The position numbers and the translations under genes were made by a program. The notes beneath the pieces were generated by a model. That model made no database searches. It was given only the letters and a program-made list of their open reading frames with translations, and was not told the origin of the DNA. A stretch of 64,000 nt of DNA from Streptomyces sp. HUAS YS2 (GTDB lineage: Bacteria > Actinomycetota > Actinomycetes > Streptomycetales > Streptomycetaceae). The stretch lies in assembly GCF_033343995.1 (NCBI RefSeq), contig NZ_CP137573.1:1860001-1924000 (forward strand). The letters run 5' to 3'. Shown here piece by piece: positions 34,664-43,265 of this stretch. The stretch's first letter is position 1. Each line of letters begins with the position of its first letter.

Positions 34664-34690
34664 CCCGGCGGGGCTGTGCGCCCCGCCGGG
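34664..34690. terminator. bidirectional terminator
   Basis: CCCGGCGGGGC and GCCCCGCCGGG are perfect 11-bp arms with the 5-nt loop TGTGC, lying exactly between the convergent stops of the MFS and cyclophilin genes. It lacks a T tract, as is usual in Streptomyces. Confidence 0.85.
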
Positions 34691-34697
34691 GGATGCG

Positions 34698-35192
34698 TCA
34701 GACGACGCCGGAGTCCGTGATGACGATGTTCTTGGAGGTACGGCCGGCCGGCCGGCTGCCGAGCGCCTCGATCGCCTTGACGACGTCCATGCCCTCGACG
34801 ACCTCGCCGAAGACGACGTGCTTGCCGTCCAGCCAGGGGGTGAGGACGGTGGTGACGAAGAACTGCGAGCCGTTCGAGTTCGGACCCGCGTTCGCCATGC
34901 TGAGCAGGCCCACACGGTCGTGCTTCAGCTGGAAGTTCTCGTCCGGGAACTTCTCGCCGTAGATGCTCTTGCCGCCGGTACCGTTCTGGTTGGTGAAGTC
35001 ACCGCCCTGCAGCATGAACTCGGGGATGACCCGGTGGAACGGGGAACCCTTGTAGCCGTAGCCGTTCTCGCCGGTGGCCAGCTCGCGGAAGTTGCGGGCC
35101 GTCTTGGGGACGACGTCGTCGTACAGCTTGAACTCGATGCGGCCGAGCGGCTCACCGTCCGCGGACACCTCGAAAAACACGTTCTGGCTCAT
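34698..35192 (-). CDS. cyclophilin-type peptidyl-prolyl cis-trans isomerase
   Basis: 164 residues, a single-domain cytoplasmic cyclophilin about the size of Streptomyces cyclophilin A. Active-site residues are visible: Arg in [22 protein letters not shown], the tryptophan in [12 protein letters not shown] and His in the same stretch. It catalyses proline isomerisation during folding. The ATG at 35192 has GAGGAGC upstream; a longer frame to 35231 lacks support. It is convergent with the MFS gene. Confidence 0.97.
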   Translation of the reverse strand: MSQNVFFEVSADGEPLGRIEFKLYDDVVPKTARNFRELATGENGYGYKGSPFHRVIPEFMLQGGDFTNQNGTGGKSIYGEKFPDENFQLKHDRVGLLSMANAGPNSNGSQFFVTTVLTPWLDGKHVVFGEVVEGMDVVKAIEALGSRPAGRTSKNIVITDSGVV

Positions 35193-35272
35193 GCGCTGCT
35201 CCTCTGGGATTCGAATGGTCGGGCACCACAATAAGAGACGGCGTCAGGACCACCCGGCACCGGACCGCCCAC

Positions 35273-35540
35273 TCAGGACGAACGGGGCCGAAGGAGGGAC
35301 GCCTCCCGCGCACCGGGCCTGACCAGGATCTTGATGTGCTCGGCCGGGTCGGCGAGCGCCGCGAACGCGTCGGGTACCCCGTCGAGGCCGACCTCATCCG
35401 TGATCAGGCCCGCCGCGTCGACCGTCCCCGCGGCGATCCGCCGCAGCGTCTTCGGGAACTCCTCCGGCGGGTAGGCCAGGCACATCGCGATGACTGCGTC
35501 GCCCGGACCAGAATGCTCGACGCCCTGCTGTACGCCGTCC
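35273..35540 (-). pseudogene. 3' remnant of a zinc-binding dehydrogenase
   Basis: The readable C-terminal part is GDAVIAMCLAYPPEEFPKTL, then GLITDEVGLDGVPDAFAALA and EHIKILVRPG, characteristic of threonine/alcohol dehydrogenase-like MDR proteins. Only about 70-90 of the expected 340 residues remain; the catalytic and most of the NAD-binding domain are gone. The upstream junction near 35540 is not sharply defined. It lies between cyclophilin and the TerD gene. Confidence 0.65.
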
Positions 35541-35623
35541 CGCCCCGCACCCGGAGCGGGTAGGGCCCCAGGGGCGCGGCCCGGCCTGCCGGCCCCCGCA
35601 CCCTCACCCCGGGTGCCGGGTCG

Positions 35624-37147
35624 TCAGCGCCTGCCCCACCAGGCCCGGTTCTGGGCCGTGCGGATGTCGGTCACACCGGCGAGACCGCCTGTCGACGGCC
35701 CGCTGTGGGGCTGCACCCGCTTCAGCTGAGCCCGCCAGGGACCGTCCGCCATCTCCAGGTGCACGATGAGCGGGCCCTCGGGGAGCGGTACGGCCTCCCG
35801 CCGCTTGCCGATCTCGTTGACGACATTGTCGTCCTCGGGAAGGGTCGTCGGGTCGTCGTGCCCCGCCAGTTCGTAGAGGTTGACGATGAGGTTGTCGTCG
35901 CCGCGGTAATGCAGGACCAGGTCGGCCGTTCCTCCTGTGTGCAGGAGGACGTCGGGGCCGCCGCCCACCAGCTCTTCCTCCGTCAGGCGCGCCGCGGCGG
36001 CCAGCGGCAGGACCCGGAGCTGCCAGGGGCCTTCCGCCTTCAGCTGCAGACGCAGACGTCCGTTGCCGGGGACGTGGGTGAGCACCCGGCCCTGGAAGTT
36101 CTCCTCGGTGCTGTTGACGAGGGTGTCGCCCTCCTTGTTGAACCGCGTGAGGGGCCAGAGGCCCGTGTATCCGTCGCCCCGGATGGCGAGTTCGACCACG
36201 ACCGGTCCCGGGGGCAGCCCGTCCACGGTGATCACGTCGTTGTCCCGGCCGGTCTGCGTGTACGGCTCGAAGACCGCGCCGAACGACCGGTCCGGCACGG
36301 CCGCCTCCGGCACGGGCGGTGCGGCCACGGGCGCGGACAGCGGGGCCGGAGCCGGAGCGGGGACCTGGAACGGAGCCGGGGCAGGGGCCGGGGGCGGCGC
36401 TTGGAAAGCCGGGGGCGGGAACGCAGCCGGAGGAGCCGGAGGCGGGGCCTGGAAAGCCGGGGGCGGCGCCTGGAAAGCCGGAGGCGGGGGCCGGAACGCG
36501 GCCGGAGCCGGAGGCGGGGGCTGGAACGCGGCCGGAGCAGGAGCCGGGGCCCGGAACGGAGCCTGGGCCGGTGGTGGCGCCGGGACCTGGAACGGAGCCG
36601 GGGCCGGCGCCGGAGCCTGGAACGGGACCGGGCCCGCGCCCGGCATCGGTGCCGCGTGCGCCTCCTCGGCCACGTCCACGCCGTGGTCCGCCGCCAGGCC
36701 GGCGAGGCCGTTCAGATAACCCTGACCCACCGCGCGGAACTTCCAGCCCCCCGCGCGCCGGTACAGCTCGGCGAGCACCATGGCCGTCTCACCGCCGGCG
36801 TCGGTCACGTCGTACCACACGACCGACGTGCCGTCCGGCGCGAACGCCTCCACGGACAGCCCGTGGACGTCCCGCATCGCGCCGCTCTCCGTCGACCCGA
36901 CGACGAGGACACGCTCGATGCCCTCCTCGATCGCGGTGAGTGTGGCCTCCAGCCACACGGTGCCGCTCTCTTCCCCCAGCAGCCGCACGGCGCCCGACGG
37001 ATGGACCGGCGCACCGTGGAACACGGTGTCCGCGTCCCCCCGGACCCGGCCCTTCTCCGTCAGCAGCAGCGCCGTCACGTCCACCCCGGTCCGCACCGCG
37101 ATCCGCAACGGCACGGTCGGGACGAAGGCATTGCCCCCCTTGATCAT
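35624..37147 (-). CDS. TerD-domain protein with long Pro/Ala linker
   Basis: 507 residues. Residues 1-175 are a TerD-like domain (VRTGVDVTALLLTEKGRVRG, VGSTESG, VYDVT-like VVWYDVTDAGGETAMVLAEL, then VGQGYLNGLAGLAADHGVDV). Residues about 180-320 are a Pro/Ala/Phe linker built from repeated units such as AFQAPPPA. The last about 185 residues form a second domain with two similar halves (PGPVVVELAIRGDGYTG and EGPLIVHLEMADGPWRAQL). ATG 37147 has GGGAGGGG upstream. Ter proteins are linked to stress and phage tolerance; the role here is unknown. Confidence 0.85.
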   Translation of the reverse strand: MIKGGNAFVPTVPLRIAVRTGVDVTALLLTEKGRVRGDADTVFHGAPVHPSGAVRLLGEESGTVWLEATLTAIEEGIERVLVVGSTESGAMRDVHGLSVEAFAPDGTSVVWYDVTDAGGETAMVLAELYRRAGGWKFRAVGQGYLNGLAGLAADHGVDVAEEAHAAPMPGAGPVPFQAPAPAPAPFQVPAPPPAQAPFRAPAPAPAAFQPPPPAPAAFRPPPPAFQAPPPAFQAPPPAPPAAFPPPAFQAPPPAPAPAPFQVPAPAPAPLSAPVAAPPVPEAAVPDRSFGAVFEPYTQTGRDNDVITVDGLPPGPVVVELAIRGDGYTGLWPLTRFNKEGDTLVNSTEENFQGRVLTHVPGNGRLRLQLKAEGPWQLRVLPLAAAARLTEEELVGGGPDVLLHTGGTADLVLHYRGDDNLIVNLYELAGHDDPTTLPEDDNVVNEIGKRREAVPLPEGPLIVHLEMADGPWRAQLKRVQPHSGPSTGGLAGVTDIRTAQNRAWWGRR

Positions 37148-37168
37148 TTCCCCTCCCCTGAATCGATC

Positions 37169-37188
37169 ATCCACGTGAATCCGTGGAT
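37169..37188. promoter_or_regulatory. inverted repeat upstream of the TerD gene
   Basis: ATCCACG and CGTGGAT are perfect arms with a 6-bp spacer. The symmetry extends outwards through GATCGATC-like flanks if one base is skipped. It lies 22-41 bp before the TerD start, suitable for an operator or a leader hairpin. Confidence 0.5.
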
Positions 37189-37265
37189 CGATCACCAAGG
37201 ATCTTGCGGCCTTCGGGGCTCGCGGGACAAGACACGCGTGACGCATCGCCGGCCGGTGCCGCGTC

Positions 37266-37997
37266 CTACGGCCCCTGGGGGGTGGGGGACGTCACGACGC
37301 GCGCCCAGCGCTCCGTCAGGCGGCCCCAGTCGGCGCGCAAGGTCGGTTCGGCCGCTTCCACCGTGCGGAGCACCTCGTCGGGGTCGAGGCCCAGTTCGCG
37401 TACGGGGGTGTCGTCGGCGCGGCCCCACTGGGCGATGTCCGGCGCCAGTACCTCCGGGTGGAACTGCACGCCCCACACCCTGCCGCCCAGCCGGTACGCC
37501 TGGTGGGTGCAGCGGTCGCTGGTGACGAGGGGGACCGCGCCCTCGGGGAGCGTCTCGGTCTCCTCCCAGTGCCACTGGACGGCGTGGAGCCGGTCGGAGA
37601 GGTTCGCGAAGAGCGGGTCCGCAGAGGCCTCTTGAAGGAGCGTCAGTTCGACGAGGCCGACCTCCGGGTGGGCGGCGTGGCCGACCTTGCCGCCGCACGC
37701 GGCGGTGAGGAGTTCCATACCGAGGCAGATGCCCAGGGTGGGCAGGTCGCGGGCGACGGCCTGCCGCAGGAGTTCGCGTACCCGCGGGAGCCAGGGGGCG
37801 CGTTCGTCCTCGTACGGGCCCATGGACCCGCCGAGCACCAGCAGCGCGTCATGCTCGTCGAGGCCGGTGGGCAGCGGGTCGCCGCGCCAGGGGCGGCGCA
37901 GGTCGAGCCGGAGCCCGGCCTCCGTCAGCCGCTCCCCCACCATCGCCGGGCCCGTGCCGTCCTCGTGCTCGACGACGAGCACCACCGGGGCGCTCAC
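37266..37997 (-). CDS. class I glutamine amidotransferase-like protein
   Basis: 243 residues. The GATase fold has the nucleophile elbow [15 protein letters not shown] and the downstream histidine-glutamate pair in [10 protein letters not shown], so the triad looks intact. Also present is the oxyanion region [11 protein letters not shown]. It resembles GMP-synthase-like or gamma-glutamyl-cleaving stand-alone amidotransferases. GTG 37997 overlaps the stop of the ABC ATPase by four bases, so it is made with the transporter and may act on the imported amino acid or amide. Confidence 0.88.
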   Translation of the reverse strand: MSAPVVLVVEHEDGTGPAMVGERLTEAGLRLDLRRPWRGDPLPTGLDEHDALLVLGGSMGPYEDERAPWLPRVRELLRQAVARDLPTLGICLGMELLTAACGGKVGHAAHPEVGLVELTLLQEASADPLFANLSDRLHAVQWHWEETETLPEGAVPLVTSDRCTHQAYRLGGRVWGVQFHPEVLAPDIAQWGRADDTPVRELGLDPDEVLRTVEAAEPTLRADWGRLTERWARVVTSPTPQGP

Positions 37998-38737
37998 AGG
38001 CGTCCCGCCTCGACGATGCGCCGCAGGAAGGCCCGCGTCCGCTCCTCCTGAGGGTCGCCGAATATCTGCTCGGGCGGCCCTTCCTCCAGGAGCACGCCCT
38101 GGTGCAGGAAGCACACCTTGCTCGACACCTCCCGTGCGAAACCCATCTCGTGCGTGGCCAGCAGCATGGTCATGCCACCATCGGCCAGTTCCCGGACGAT
38201 GGCGAGGACTTCGGCGACCAGTTCCGGGTCGAGCGCCGAGGTGATCTCGTCCAGGAGCAGGGCGCGCGGCCCGGTGGCGAGGGCTCGCACGATGGCGACG
38301 CGCTGCTGCTGTCCGCCGGAGAGCCGGTCCGGCAGCGCGTCCGCCTTGTCGGCGAGGCCGACGCGGGCGAGCAGGGCGCGGGCCCGGTCCTCGGCCTCCT
38401 CGCGCGGGACGCCGCCGACCCGCATCGGGGCGAGCGCGACGTTGCGCAGGACGCTCATGTGCGGGAAGAGGTTGAAGTGCTGGAAGACCATGCCGACGTC
38501 GCGGCGGAGCCGGTCCACGTCGGTGCCGCGGCCGGACGAGACCTCGCCGCCGACCCTGATCTCGCCGCCGTCGATGTCCTCCAGGGCGTTGATGCAGCGC
38601 AGCAGCGTGGACTTGCCGCTGCCTGAGGCGCCGATGAGGGTGACGACCTGATGCTGCTCGACGTCCAGCTCGATCCCGCGGAGGACCGGGTGGGTGCCGT
38701 AGCTCTTGTGCACGGTGTCGATTTCGATGAAGGGCAT
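37994..38737 (-). CDS. polar amino acid ABC transporter ATP-binding protein
   Basis: 247 residues, GlnQ type. Walker A is [11 protein letters not shown], the Q loop is in [17 protein letters not shown], the signature is [15 protein letters not shown], Walker [13 protein letters not shown] and the switch histidine is in [13 protein letters not shown]. It drives uptake by the permease encoded immediately upstream (1-bp gap). Confidence 0.96.
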   Translation of the reverse strand: MPFIEIDTVHKSYGTHPVLRGIELDVEQHQVVTLIGASGSGKSTLLRCINALEDIDGGEIRVGGEVSSGRGTDVDRLRRDVGMVFQHFNLFPHMSVLRNVALAPMRVGGVPREEAEDRARALLARVGLADKADALPDRLSGGQQQRVAIVRALATGPRALLLDEITSALDPELVAEVLAIVRELADGGMTMLLATHEMGFAREVSSKVCFLHQGVLLEEGPPEQIFGDPQEERTRAFLRRIVEAGRL

Positions 38738-38738
38738 G

Positions 38739-39857
38739 TCAGGCCTCCTTTCCGCGCTTGTTCTCGCGGGCCACGAGCCGGTCGACCAGCCGGGCCTGCG
38801 GGATGGTGATGACGACGAAGAGCAGTGCGACCACGGTCACCGAGGAGAGGTTGAAGTGGTTCGAGGCGTAGATCTTCGACTGGTTGAAGGCGTCGATGGT
38901 GCCGATGACGTTCACCAGCGCGGTGTCCTTCTGCAGGCTGATGAAGTCGTTGAGCAGCGGCGGGACGACGCGCCGGGTGGCCTGCGGCAGCACCACGTGG
39001 CGGAGCGTGGCGCCCTGGGAGAGGCCCAGCGAGCGGGCGGCCGCGGTCTGGCCGGGGGCGATGGACTCGATGCCGGCGCGGAAGACCTCGGCGACGTACG
39101 CCCCGTAGGTGAGGGTGAGGGCGAGGATCGCGAACCAGACCGGGCTGAGGGAGCTGAGGAGCGGGACCTCGGCGAGCGGCAGGCCGAAGCCGATGAGGTA
39201 GATGATGATGATCGCCGGTACGGCCCGGAAGCCGTCGATGTAGCCGGTGGCGAGCAGCCGCAGGGGGCGCCCGGCGCGGCCCGGGGCCATCCGGGCAAGG
39301 GCGAGGGCGAGTCCCCAGACGAGGATCAGCAGTTGGGCGACGACGGCGATGAAGAGGTTGGTGCCGAAGGCGGCGGCGATCTCGGTGATGCTGAGGCCGA
39401 TGACGTCGCCGTCGAAGAAGGTGCGCTGGACGGCGCGGTCGTTGGCCAGGACGAACCACACCCCGCCGAGGAGGCAGAGCGCGACCAGGCACCAGCCGAG
39501 GACGGTCCGGGCGTCCTCGCGGGCCTCGGCGGTCAGGCGCCGGGCGTCGGCCCTGCGCTCCTCCGCCCAGGCGGTGGCGGCGTCCCGGCCCGCGCGCAGG
39601 GCGCGCACGGCGGGCCGCAGCAGCGGCAGTACGGCGACGGTCACCGCGAGCGCGCCGGCGCCGGCCGTCATTGCGCCGCCGGGCAGGGCGTCGCGTACGG
39701 ACCAGGCGGTGGCCGCGGCGAGGGCGGCGACGGCGAGGATGCCGGCCGTCGCGCCGAACGCGAGCGGCAGGGCCGGCCGGGGCGGGGTCACGGCGCGCGG
39801 CGCCGCGGTCCCCTCGGTCTTCGACAGGTCGGAGGTCAGGTCGGAGGTCAGGCTCAC
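38739..39857 (-). CDS. polar amino acid ABC transporter permease
   Basis: 372 residues. The C-terminal about 230 residues are a normal HisM-type permease with the EAA loop ([20 protein letters not shown]). The N-terminal about 130 residues are extra: two more hydrophobic segments and a charged Arg/Ala helix ([20 protein letters not shown]). This extension is common in actinobacterial homologues that serve as the only permease. GTG 39857 overlaps the binding-protein stop (GTGA). Confidence 0.92.
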   Translation of the reverse strand: MSLTSDLTSDLSKTEGTAAPRAVTPPRPALPLAFGATAGILAVAALAAATAWSVRDALPGGAMTAGAGALAVTVAVLPLLRPAVRALRAGRDAATAWAEERRADARRLTAEAREDARTVLGWCLVALCLLGGVWFVLANDRAVQRTFFDGDVIGLSITEIAAAFGTNLFIAVVAQLLILVWGLALALARMAPGRAGRPLRLLATGYIDGFRAVPAIIIIYLIGFGLPLAEVPLLSSLSPVWFAILALTLTYGAYVAEVFRAGIESIAPGQTAAARSLGLSQGATLRHVVLPQATRRVVPPLLNDFISLQKDTALVNVIGTIDAFNQSKIYASNHFNLSSVTVVALLFVVITIPQARLVDRLVARENKRGKEA

Positions 39858-40753
39858 TTCGCGCTCCAGACGGGGATCGCGGCCGGGTCGCCACCGAAGG
39901 CCTCGGCCAGGTAGGTGGTGGCGAGCGTGTTCAGGGTGCCGTCCTTGCGCATCTGCTCGATGGCACCGTTGATCGCCGCGGCGTTCTTGCTGCCCTTGGG
40001 GTAGAGGGCGCCGTACGACTCGCCGGTGGCGTACTGGCCGATGACGGCGAGCTTGCCCTTCGACTCCCTGGCCTTGCCGAGCACGATGGCGACGTCGGTG
40101 AGGGCCGCGTCGATCTGGCCGGCCTGCAGGGCGGCCTGGAGCTCGACGTCGCCTGCGAAGACCTTCGGCTCGTCCTTGGGCTTCAGCGTGTTCCGCACGA
40201 AGTCGGCGCCGGTGGTGCCCTGCTTGACGCCGAGCCGCTTGGTGCCGATGTCCGCCTGGGTGACGGGGGCGTCGGCCTTCACCAGGACGCCGATGTTGGA
40301 GTCGAAGTAGGGGGCGGAGAAGTCCACGACCTTGCGCCGCTCGTCGGTGATGGAGATCTCGGCGAGGGCCAGGTCGAAGCCGTCGGTCTTGCCGGCGACC
40401 AGCGCGTCGAAGGAGACGTTGCGGACGGTGAGCCGGTCCAGGCCGGCGCGGTGGGCGATGTTCGCGGCCATGCAGAACTCGTAGCCGCTGTCGATCTGCG
40501 CGACCGTGTCGCCGTCCCACCAGCCGGGGCTGGGCAGGTCGCCGACGACGGTCAGGGTGCCGTCCTCGACGGTGTCGAGCGCGATGGACCCCTTCTCGCC
40601 GGTCACCTCGCAGTCGCCATAGGTCCCGGAGCCCTTGGAGTCGGTGGTGTGGGCGGTGGATCCGCCGCCCACCGCACCGCCGCCGCAGGCGGTGAGCGCG
40701 GTGAGCAGCAGGGCGGTGAGTACGGGCACTGCGGGCATGCGGAAGCTGCGCAT
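39854..40753 (-). CDS. amino acid ABC transporter substrate-binding lipoprotein
   Basis: 299 residues. Lipoprotein signal with lipobox LTALTAC, then a Gly-rich tether and a family 3 (polar amino acid) binding domain: DGTLTVVGDLPSPGWWDGDT, FDLALAEISITDERRKVVDF, SAPYFDSNIGVLVKA. It captures an amino acid outside the membrane for the downstream permease and ATPase. ATG 40753 has GAGGAGC upstream. It is the first gene of a four-gene operon divergent from lacI. Confidence 0.95.
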   Translation of the reverse strand: MRSFRMPAVPVLTALLLTALTACGGGAVGGGSTAHTTDSKGSGTYGDCEVTGEKGSIALDTVEDGTLTVVGDLPSPGWWDGDTVAQIDSGYEFCMAANIAHRAGLDRLTVRNVSFDALVAGKTDGFDLALAEISITDERRKVVDFSAPYFDSNIGVLVKADAPVTQADIGTKRLGVKQGTTGADFVRNTLKPKDEPKVFAGDVELQAALQAGQIDAALTDVAIVLGKARESKGKLAVIGQYATGESYGALYPKGSKNAAAINGAIEQMRKDGTLNTLATTYLAEAFGGDPAAIPVWSAK

Positions 40754-40797
40754 GGAGCGCTCCTCGGGGTTCGTCGTCTCGGGGTGTGCGATACGGT

Positions 40798-40815
40798 GCC
40801 CAAAACGTTTTGGGC
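40798..40815. promoter_or_regulatory. LacI-type operator 1
   Basis: GCCCAAAACGTTTTGGGC is a perfect 18-bp palindrome with the central CG typical of LacI/GalR operators. It is 45 bp before the binding-protein start and shares the core CCAAAACGTTTTGG with a second site 42 bp away, centre to centre. Confidence 0.9.
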
Positions 40816-40841
40816 GCGTCAAGACCCGCAGCTCAAAGAAA

Positions 40842-40855
40842 CCAAAACGTTTTGG
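40842..40855. promoter_or_regulatory. LacI-type operator 2
   Basis: CCAAAACGTTTTGG is a perfect 14-bp palindrome identical to the core of operator 1. The centre-to-centre distance of 42 bp is four helical turns, so two dimers would sit on the same face. It lies 77 bp upstream of the lacI start and can govern both directions. Confidence 0.9.
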
Positions 40856-40932
40856 GCGACAGGCCTTGGAGCGGGGCTCCGCGTCTGCCAGCCTTGACCC
40901 GTACGGCACCCACACGGAGGGACCAGCACCAG

Positions 40933-42003
40933 ATGACCAGCGGGGGAACGAAACGGGACCGCCCGTCCGGACGCCGGACGGGCATCCGCGATGTGGCCCA
41001 GGCCACCGGCCTGTCCATCACCACCGTCTCGCACGCGCTCAGCGGCAAGGGCCAGATCGCCGCGGCCACCCGCGACCGGGTGCTGCGGGCCGCCGAGGAG
41101 CTCGGCTACCGCCCGGACCCGGTCGCCCGCGGGCTGGTCTCGGGGCGTACCGGCATCCTGGGCCTGGCCGTCGGCCATATGACCGGCAAGCCCTGGGAGG
41201 GCACCTACCGGCCCTACTACGCCGCCTTCTCCGCCGGGGCCTCCATGGCGGCGGTCGAGCGCGACTACGCGCTCGTGGTCGTCCCCGGCGACCCGGTGTC
41301 GGGCCTGTGGGCCCGGGTCCCGATGGACGGTCTGATCGTCGTCGACCCGGTGCGGGACGATCCGCTGCTGGCGGACTGCGCCCGCCGCGGGCTTCCGGTG
41401 GTCACCGACGGGCGCCCCATCGACCCCGGGTACGAGCACGTGCCGACCGTCGAGAGCGATCTGGAGCGGGGCATGGCCGACGTCCTCGACCACCTGCGCG
41501 ACGCGGGGGCGCGCCGCGTCGGGCTGCTGTCCGGCTCCGAGCCGGACGCGTACACCGAGGACAGCGAGCGCCTCTACCGCGAGTGGTGCGCGGGGGCGGG
41601 TCAGGAGCCGCTGATCGACGCTCCGGCCGCATCGGAGGAGCCGATCGAGGCGGCCCTGCGCCTGCTGTCGCACCCCGACCGCCCCGACGCCGTCCACGGC
41701 CTCAACGAGACGTACGGGCAGGCCCTGTTGGCCGCGGCCCGCCGGCTGGAGCTGACCATCCCGGACGACCTCCTGGTCAGCGTGATGCGCGAGACCGACC
41801 AGTCGGGCACGGCCGAGGACTGGTCCCTCCCCCTGACCACCCTCAGCCTGGACGCCCGCCGCCTGGGGACGGAGGCGGTGAGCCTCCTGATCGACGTCCT
41901 CGACGGCCGCCCGCGGCGCGAGGTCACGGTGCCGTGCGCGGTGGTGCCGCGGGCCTCGACGCGACGCGACGCCGGGGGCTCGTCCGCGGGTTCGCGGGCG
42001 TAG
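40933..42003 (+). CDS. LacI/GalR-family transcriptional repressor
   Basis: 356 residues. The N-terminal LacI helix-turn-helix (about 15-60) is GIRDVAQATGLSITTVSHAL then SGKGQIAAATRDRVLRAAEE and LGYRP. A periplasmic-binding-like ligand domain follows with TVESDLERGMADVLDHLRDA. ATG 40933 gives a normal N terminus. It is divergent from the amino acid ABC operon across two matching operators, so it almost certainly represses that operon and itself. The ligand is unknown; LacI proteins more often govern sugar transport. Confidence 0.93.
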   Translation: MTSGGTKRDRPSGRRTGIRDVAQATGLSITTVSHALSGKGQIAAATRDRVLRAAEELGYRPDPVARGLVSGRTGILGLAVGHMTGKPWEGTYRPYYAAFSAGASMAAVERDYALVVVPGDPVSGLWARVPMDGLIVVDPVRDDPLLADCARRGLPVVTDGRPIDPGYEHVPTVESDLERGMADVLDHLRDAGARRVGLLSGSEPDAYTEDSERLYREWCAGAGQEPLIDAPAASEEPIEAALRLLSHPDRPDAVHGLNETYGQALLAAARRLELTIPDDLLVSVMRETDQSGTAEDWSLPLTTLSLDARRLGTEAVSLLIDVLDGRPRREVTVPCAVVPRASTRRDAGGSSAGSRA

Positions 42004-42083
42004 CGGAGGACCCGGCGAAGGCGCGGCCGGGGGTCTGACGCCGTGACAGCCCGAAAGGGCAAGGGCGGGCGTGTGGGCGGCTG

Positions 42084-42103
42084 CCCTCGCAGGCGTGCGA
42101 GGG
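42084..42103. terminator. hairpin downstream of lacI
   Basis: CCCTCGCA and TGCGAGGG are perfect 8-bp arms with a GGCG loop, 80 bp after the lacI stop and 47 bp before the zinc-ribbon gene. A smaller GCCC-GAAA-GGGC hairpin precedes it at 42049-42060. Confidence 0.65.
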
Positions 42104-42149
42104 GCGCGCGGCATGGCCCAGCATGGGGTGCGGAAGGGGTGAGGGGTCC

Positions 42150-43256
42150 GTGGTCAACTGCGCCGAGTGCGGGAACCGGGCTGAGCCCGGCGAGCAGTTC
42201 TGCGGGTCCTGCGGAGCGTTCCTCGAGTGGGCGCGGCCGAATACCCCGGCAGCCGCAGCCCCGGCGGGGCCGGAGGCGGCCGCCCGACGGCCGGAGACCG
42301 CTGCCGGAGGGCCGGAGGCCACCGCCCGAGGTGCGGAACCCGCAGCTCCGGACGCCGCCGGCCGAAGTGCGGAATCCGCGCCCCCGGAGAGCCGCCCGGC
42401 CGTCCCGCCGATGCCCACCACCCCGCCCCTGCGCGCCGTACAGCCTCAGGTCGAGGAGCCCGGGCGTCCGGCACCGCCGCCGTCCCGGGACCGGGGCGCC
42501 GCCGAGCCACCGCTCCAGGCAGGGGACCTCATCTGCGGCCAGTGCGGCAGCGGGAACGTGGCGACCCGGCGCTACTGCCGACGCTGCGGGGCCTCCCTCG
42601 CGGACGCCCCCGTCGTACCCAAGCCCCCTTGGTGGCGACGCCTGTTCACGCGCCGCGCCAAGCGGTCGCCCGTCGCCGGGGAGCGGCCGGCTCGCCGGCA
42701 GTGGCGGCGGCCCCGGTTCGTCCTGCCCCTCCTGGTCCTCGTCGCCCTCGGCGCGGCCGGGTACGTCTTCCGCGCCGAGGCGGGCCGCGCGGTGGAGGCC
42801 GTACGGGACCGGACGTCGAAGACCGAGCAGGTGCACGCGACGAAGGTGACGGCGTCGAGTGCCCGGCGGCAGCACCCGGCCGCCCTCGCGGTGGACGGGA
42901 CCACAGACAAGCACTGGACGCCCGCGCGGCCCGGGGCCGCCGAAGGGGAGTACCTGGAGGCCTCCTTCGCCGCACCGATCCGCCTGCTCGACCTCGTCGT
43001 CCACCCCGGCGGCTCCCCGGTGGCCGAGAAGTTCCTCACCCAGGCACGGCCCGCCGGCCTGGAGGTGACCGTGACCTCGAGCGACGGCCGCACGACCGTC
43101 CGGACCGTCCGGCTGGCCGACGTACCCGGCCCGCAGCGCTTCCACCTGCCCGTCAGCGAGGCCGTCCGTGTCCGGCTGACGGTCAGGGGCGCGTACGGGG
43201 CACAGCCCGACCGGTATCTCGCCGTCGCCGAGGTGGAGTTCTTCAAGCGGCGCTGA
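42150..43256 (+). CDS. zinc-ribbon membrane protein with discoidin-like domain
   Basis: 368 residues. Two CxxC zinc ribbons (NCAECG...CGSCG near residue 5-22 and CGQCG...CRRCG near 132-155) are separated by a Pro/Ala/Glu linker. One membrane helix (FVLPLLVLVALGAAGYVF) follows at about 190-208, and the exterior C-terminal domain of about 135 residues resembles an F5/8 type C or NADase-type glycan-binding beta sandwich (HPAALAVDGTTDKHWTPARP, then LEASFAAPIRLLDLVVHPGG). GTG 42150 follows GGTGAGGGG. Such proteins border Streptomyces contractile-injection loci; a surface-anchoring role is inferred. Confidence 0.75.
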   Translation: MVNCAECGNRAEPGEQFCGSCGAFLEWARPNTPAAAAPAGPEAAARRPETAAGGPEATARGAEPAAPDAAGRSAESAPPESRPAVPPMPTTPPLRAVQPQVEEPGRPAPPPSRDRGAAEPPLQAGDLICGQCGSGNVATRRYCRRCGASLADAPVVPKPPWWRRLFTRRAKRSPVAGERPARRQWRRPRFVLPLLVLVALGAAGYVFRAEAGRAVEAVRDRTSKTEQVHATKVTASSARRQHPAALAVDGTTDKHWTPARPGAAEGEYLEASFAAPIRLLDLVVHPGGSPVAEKFLTQARPAGLEVTVTSSDGRTTVRTVRLADVPGPQRFHLPVSEAVRVRLTVRGAYGAQPDRYLAVAEVEFFKRR

Positions 43257-43265
43257 GGGCACGAG

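Noticed and set aside
35273..35540. Complete short dehydrogenase gene
   Set aside because: Only the C-terminal end of the MDR fold is encoded; the N-terminal catalytic domain is absent upstream.
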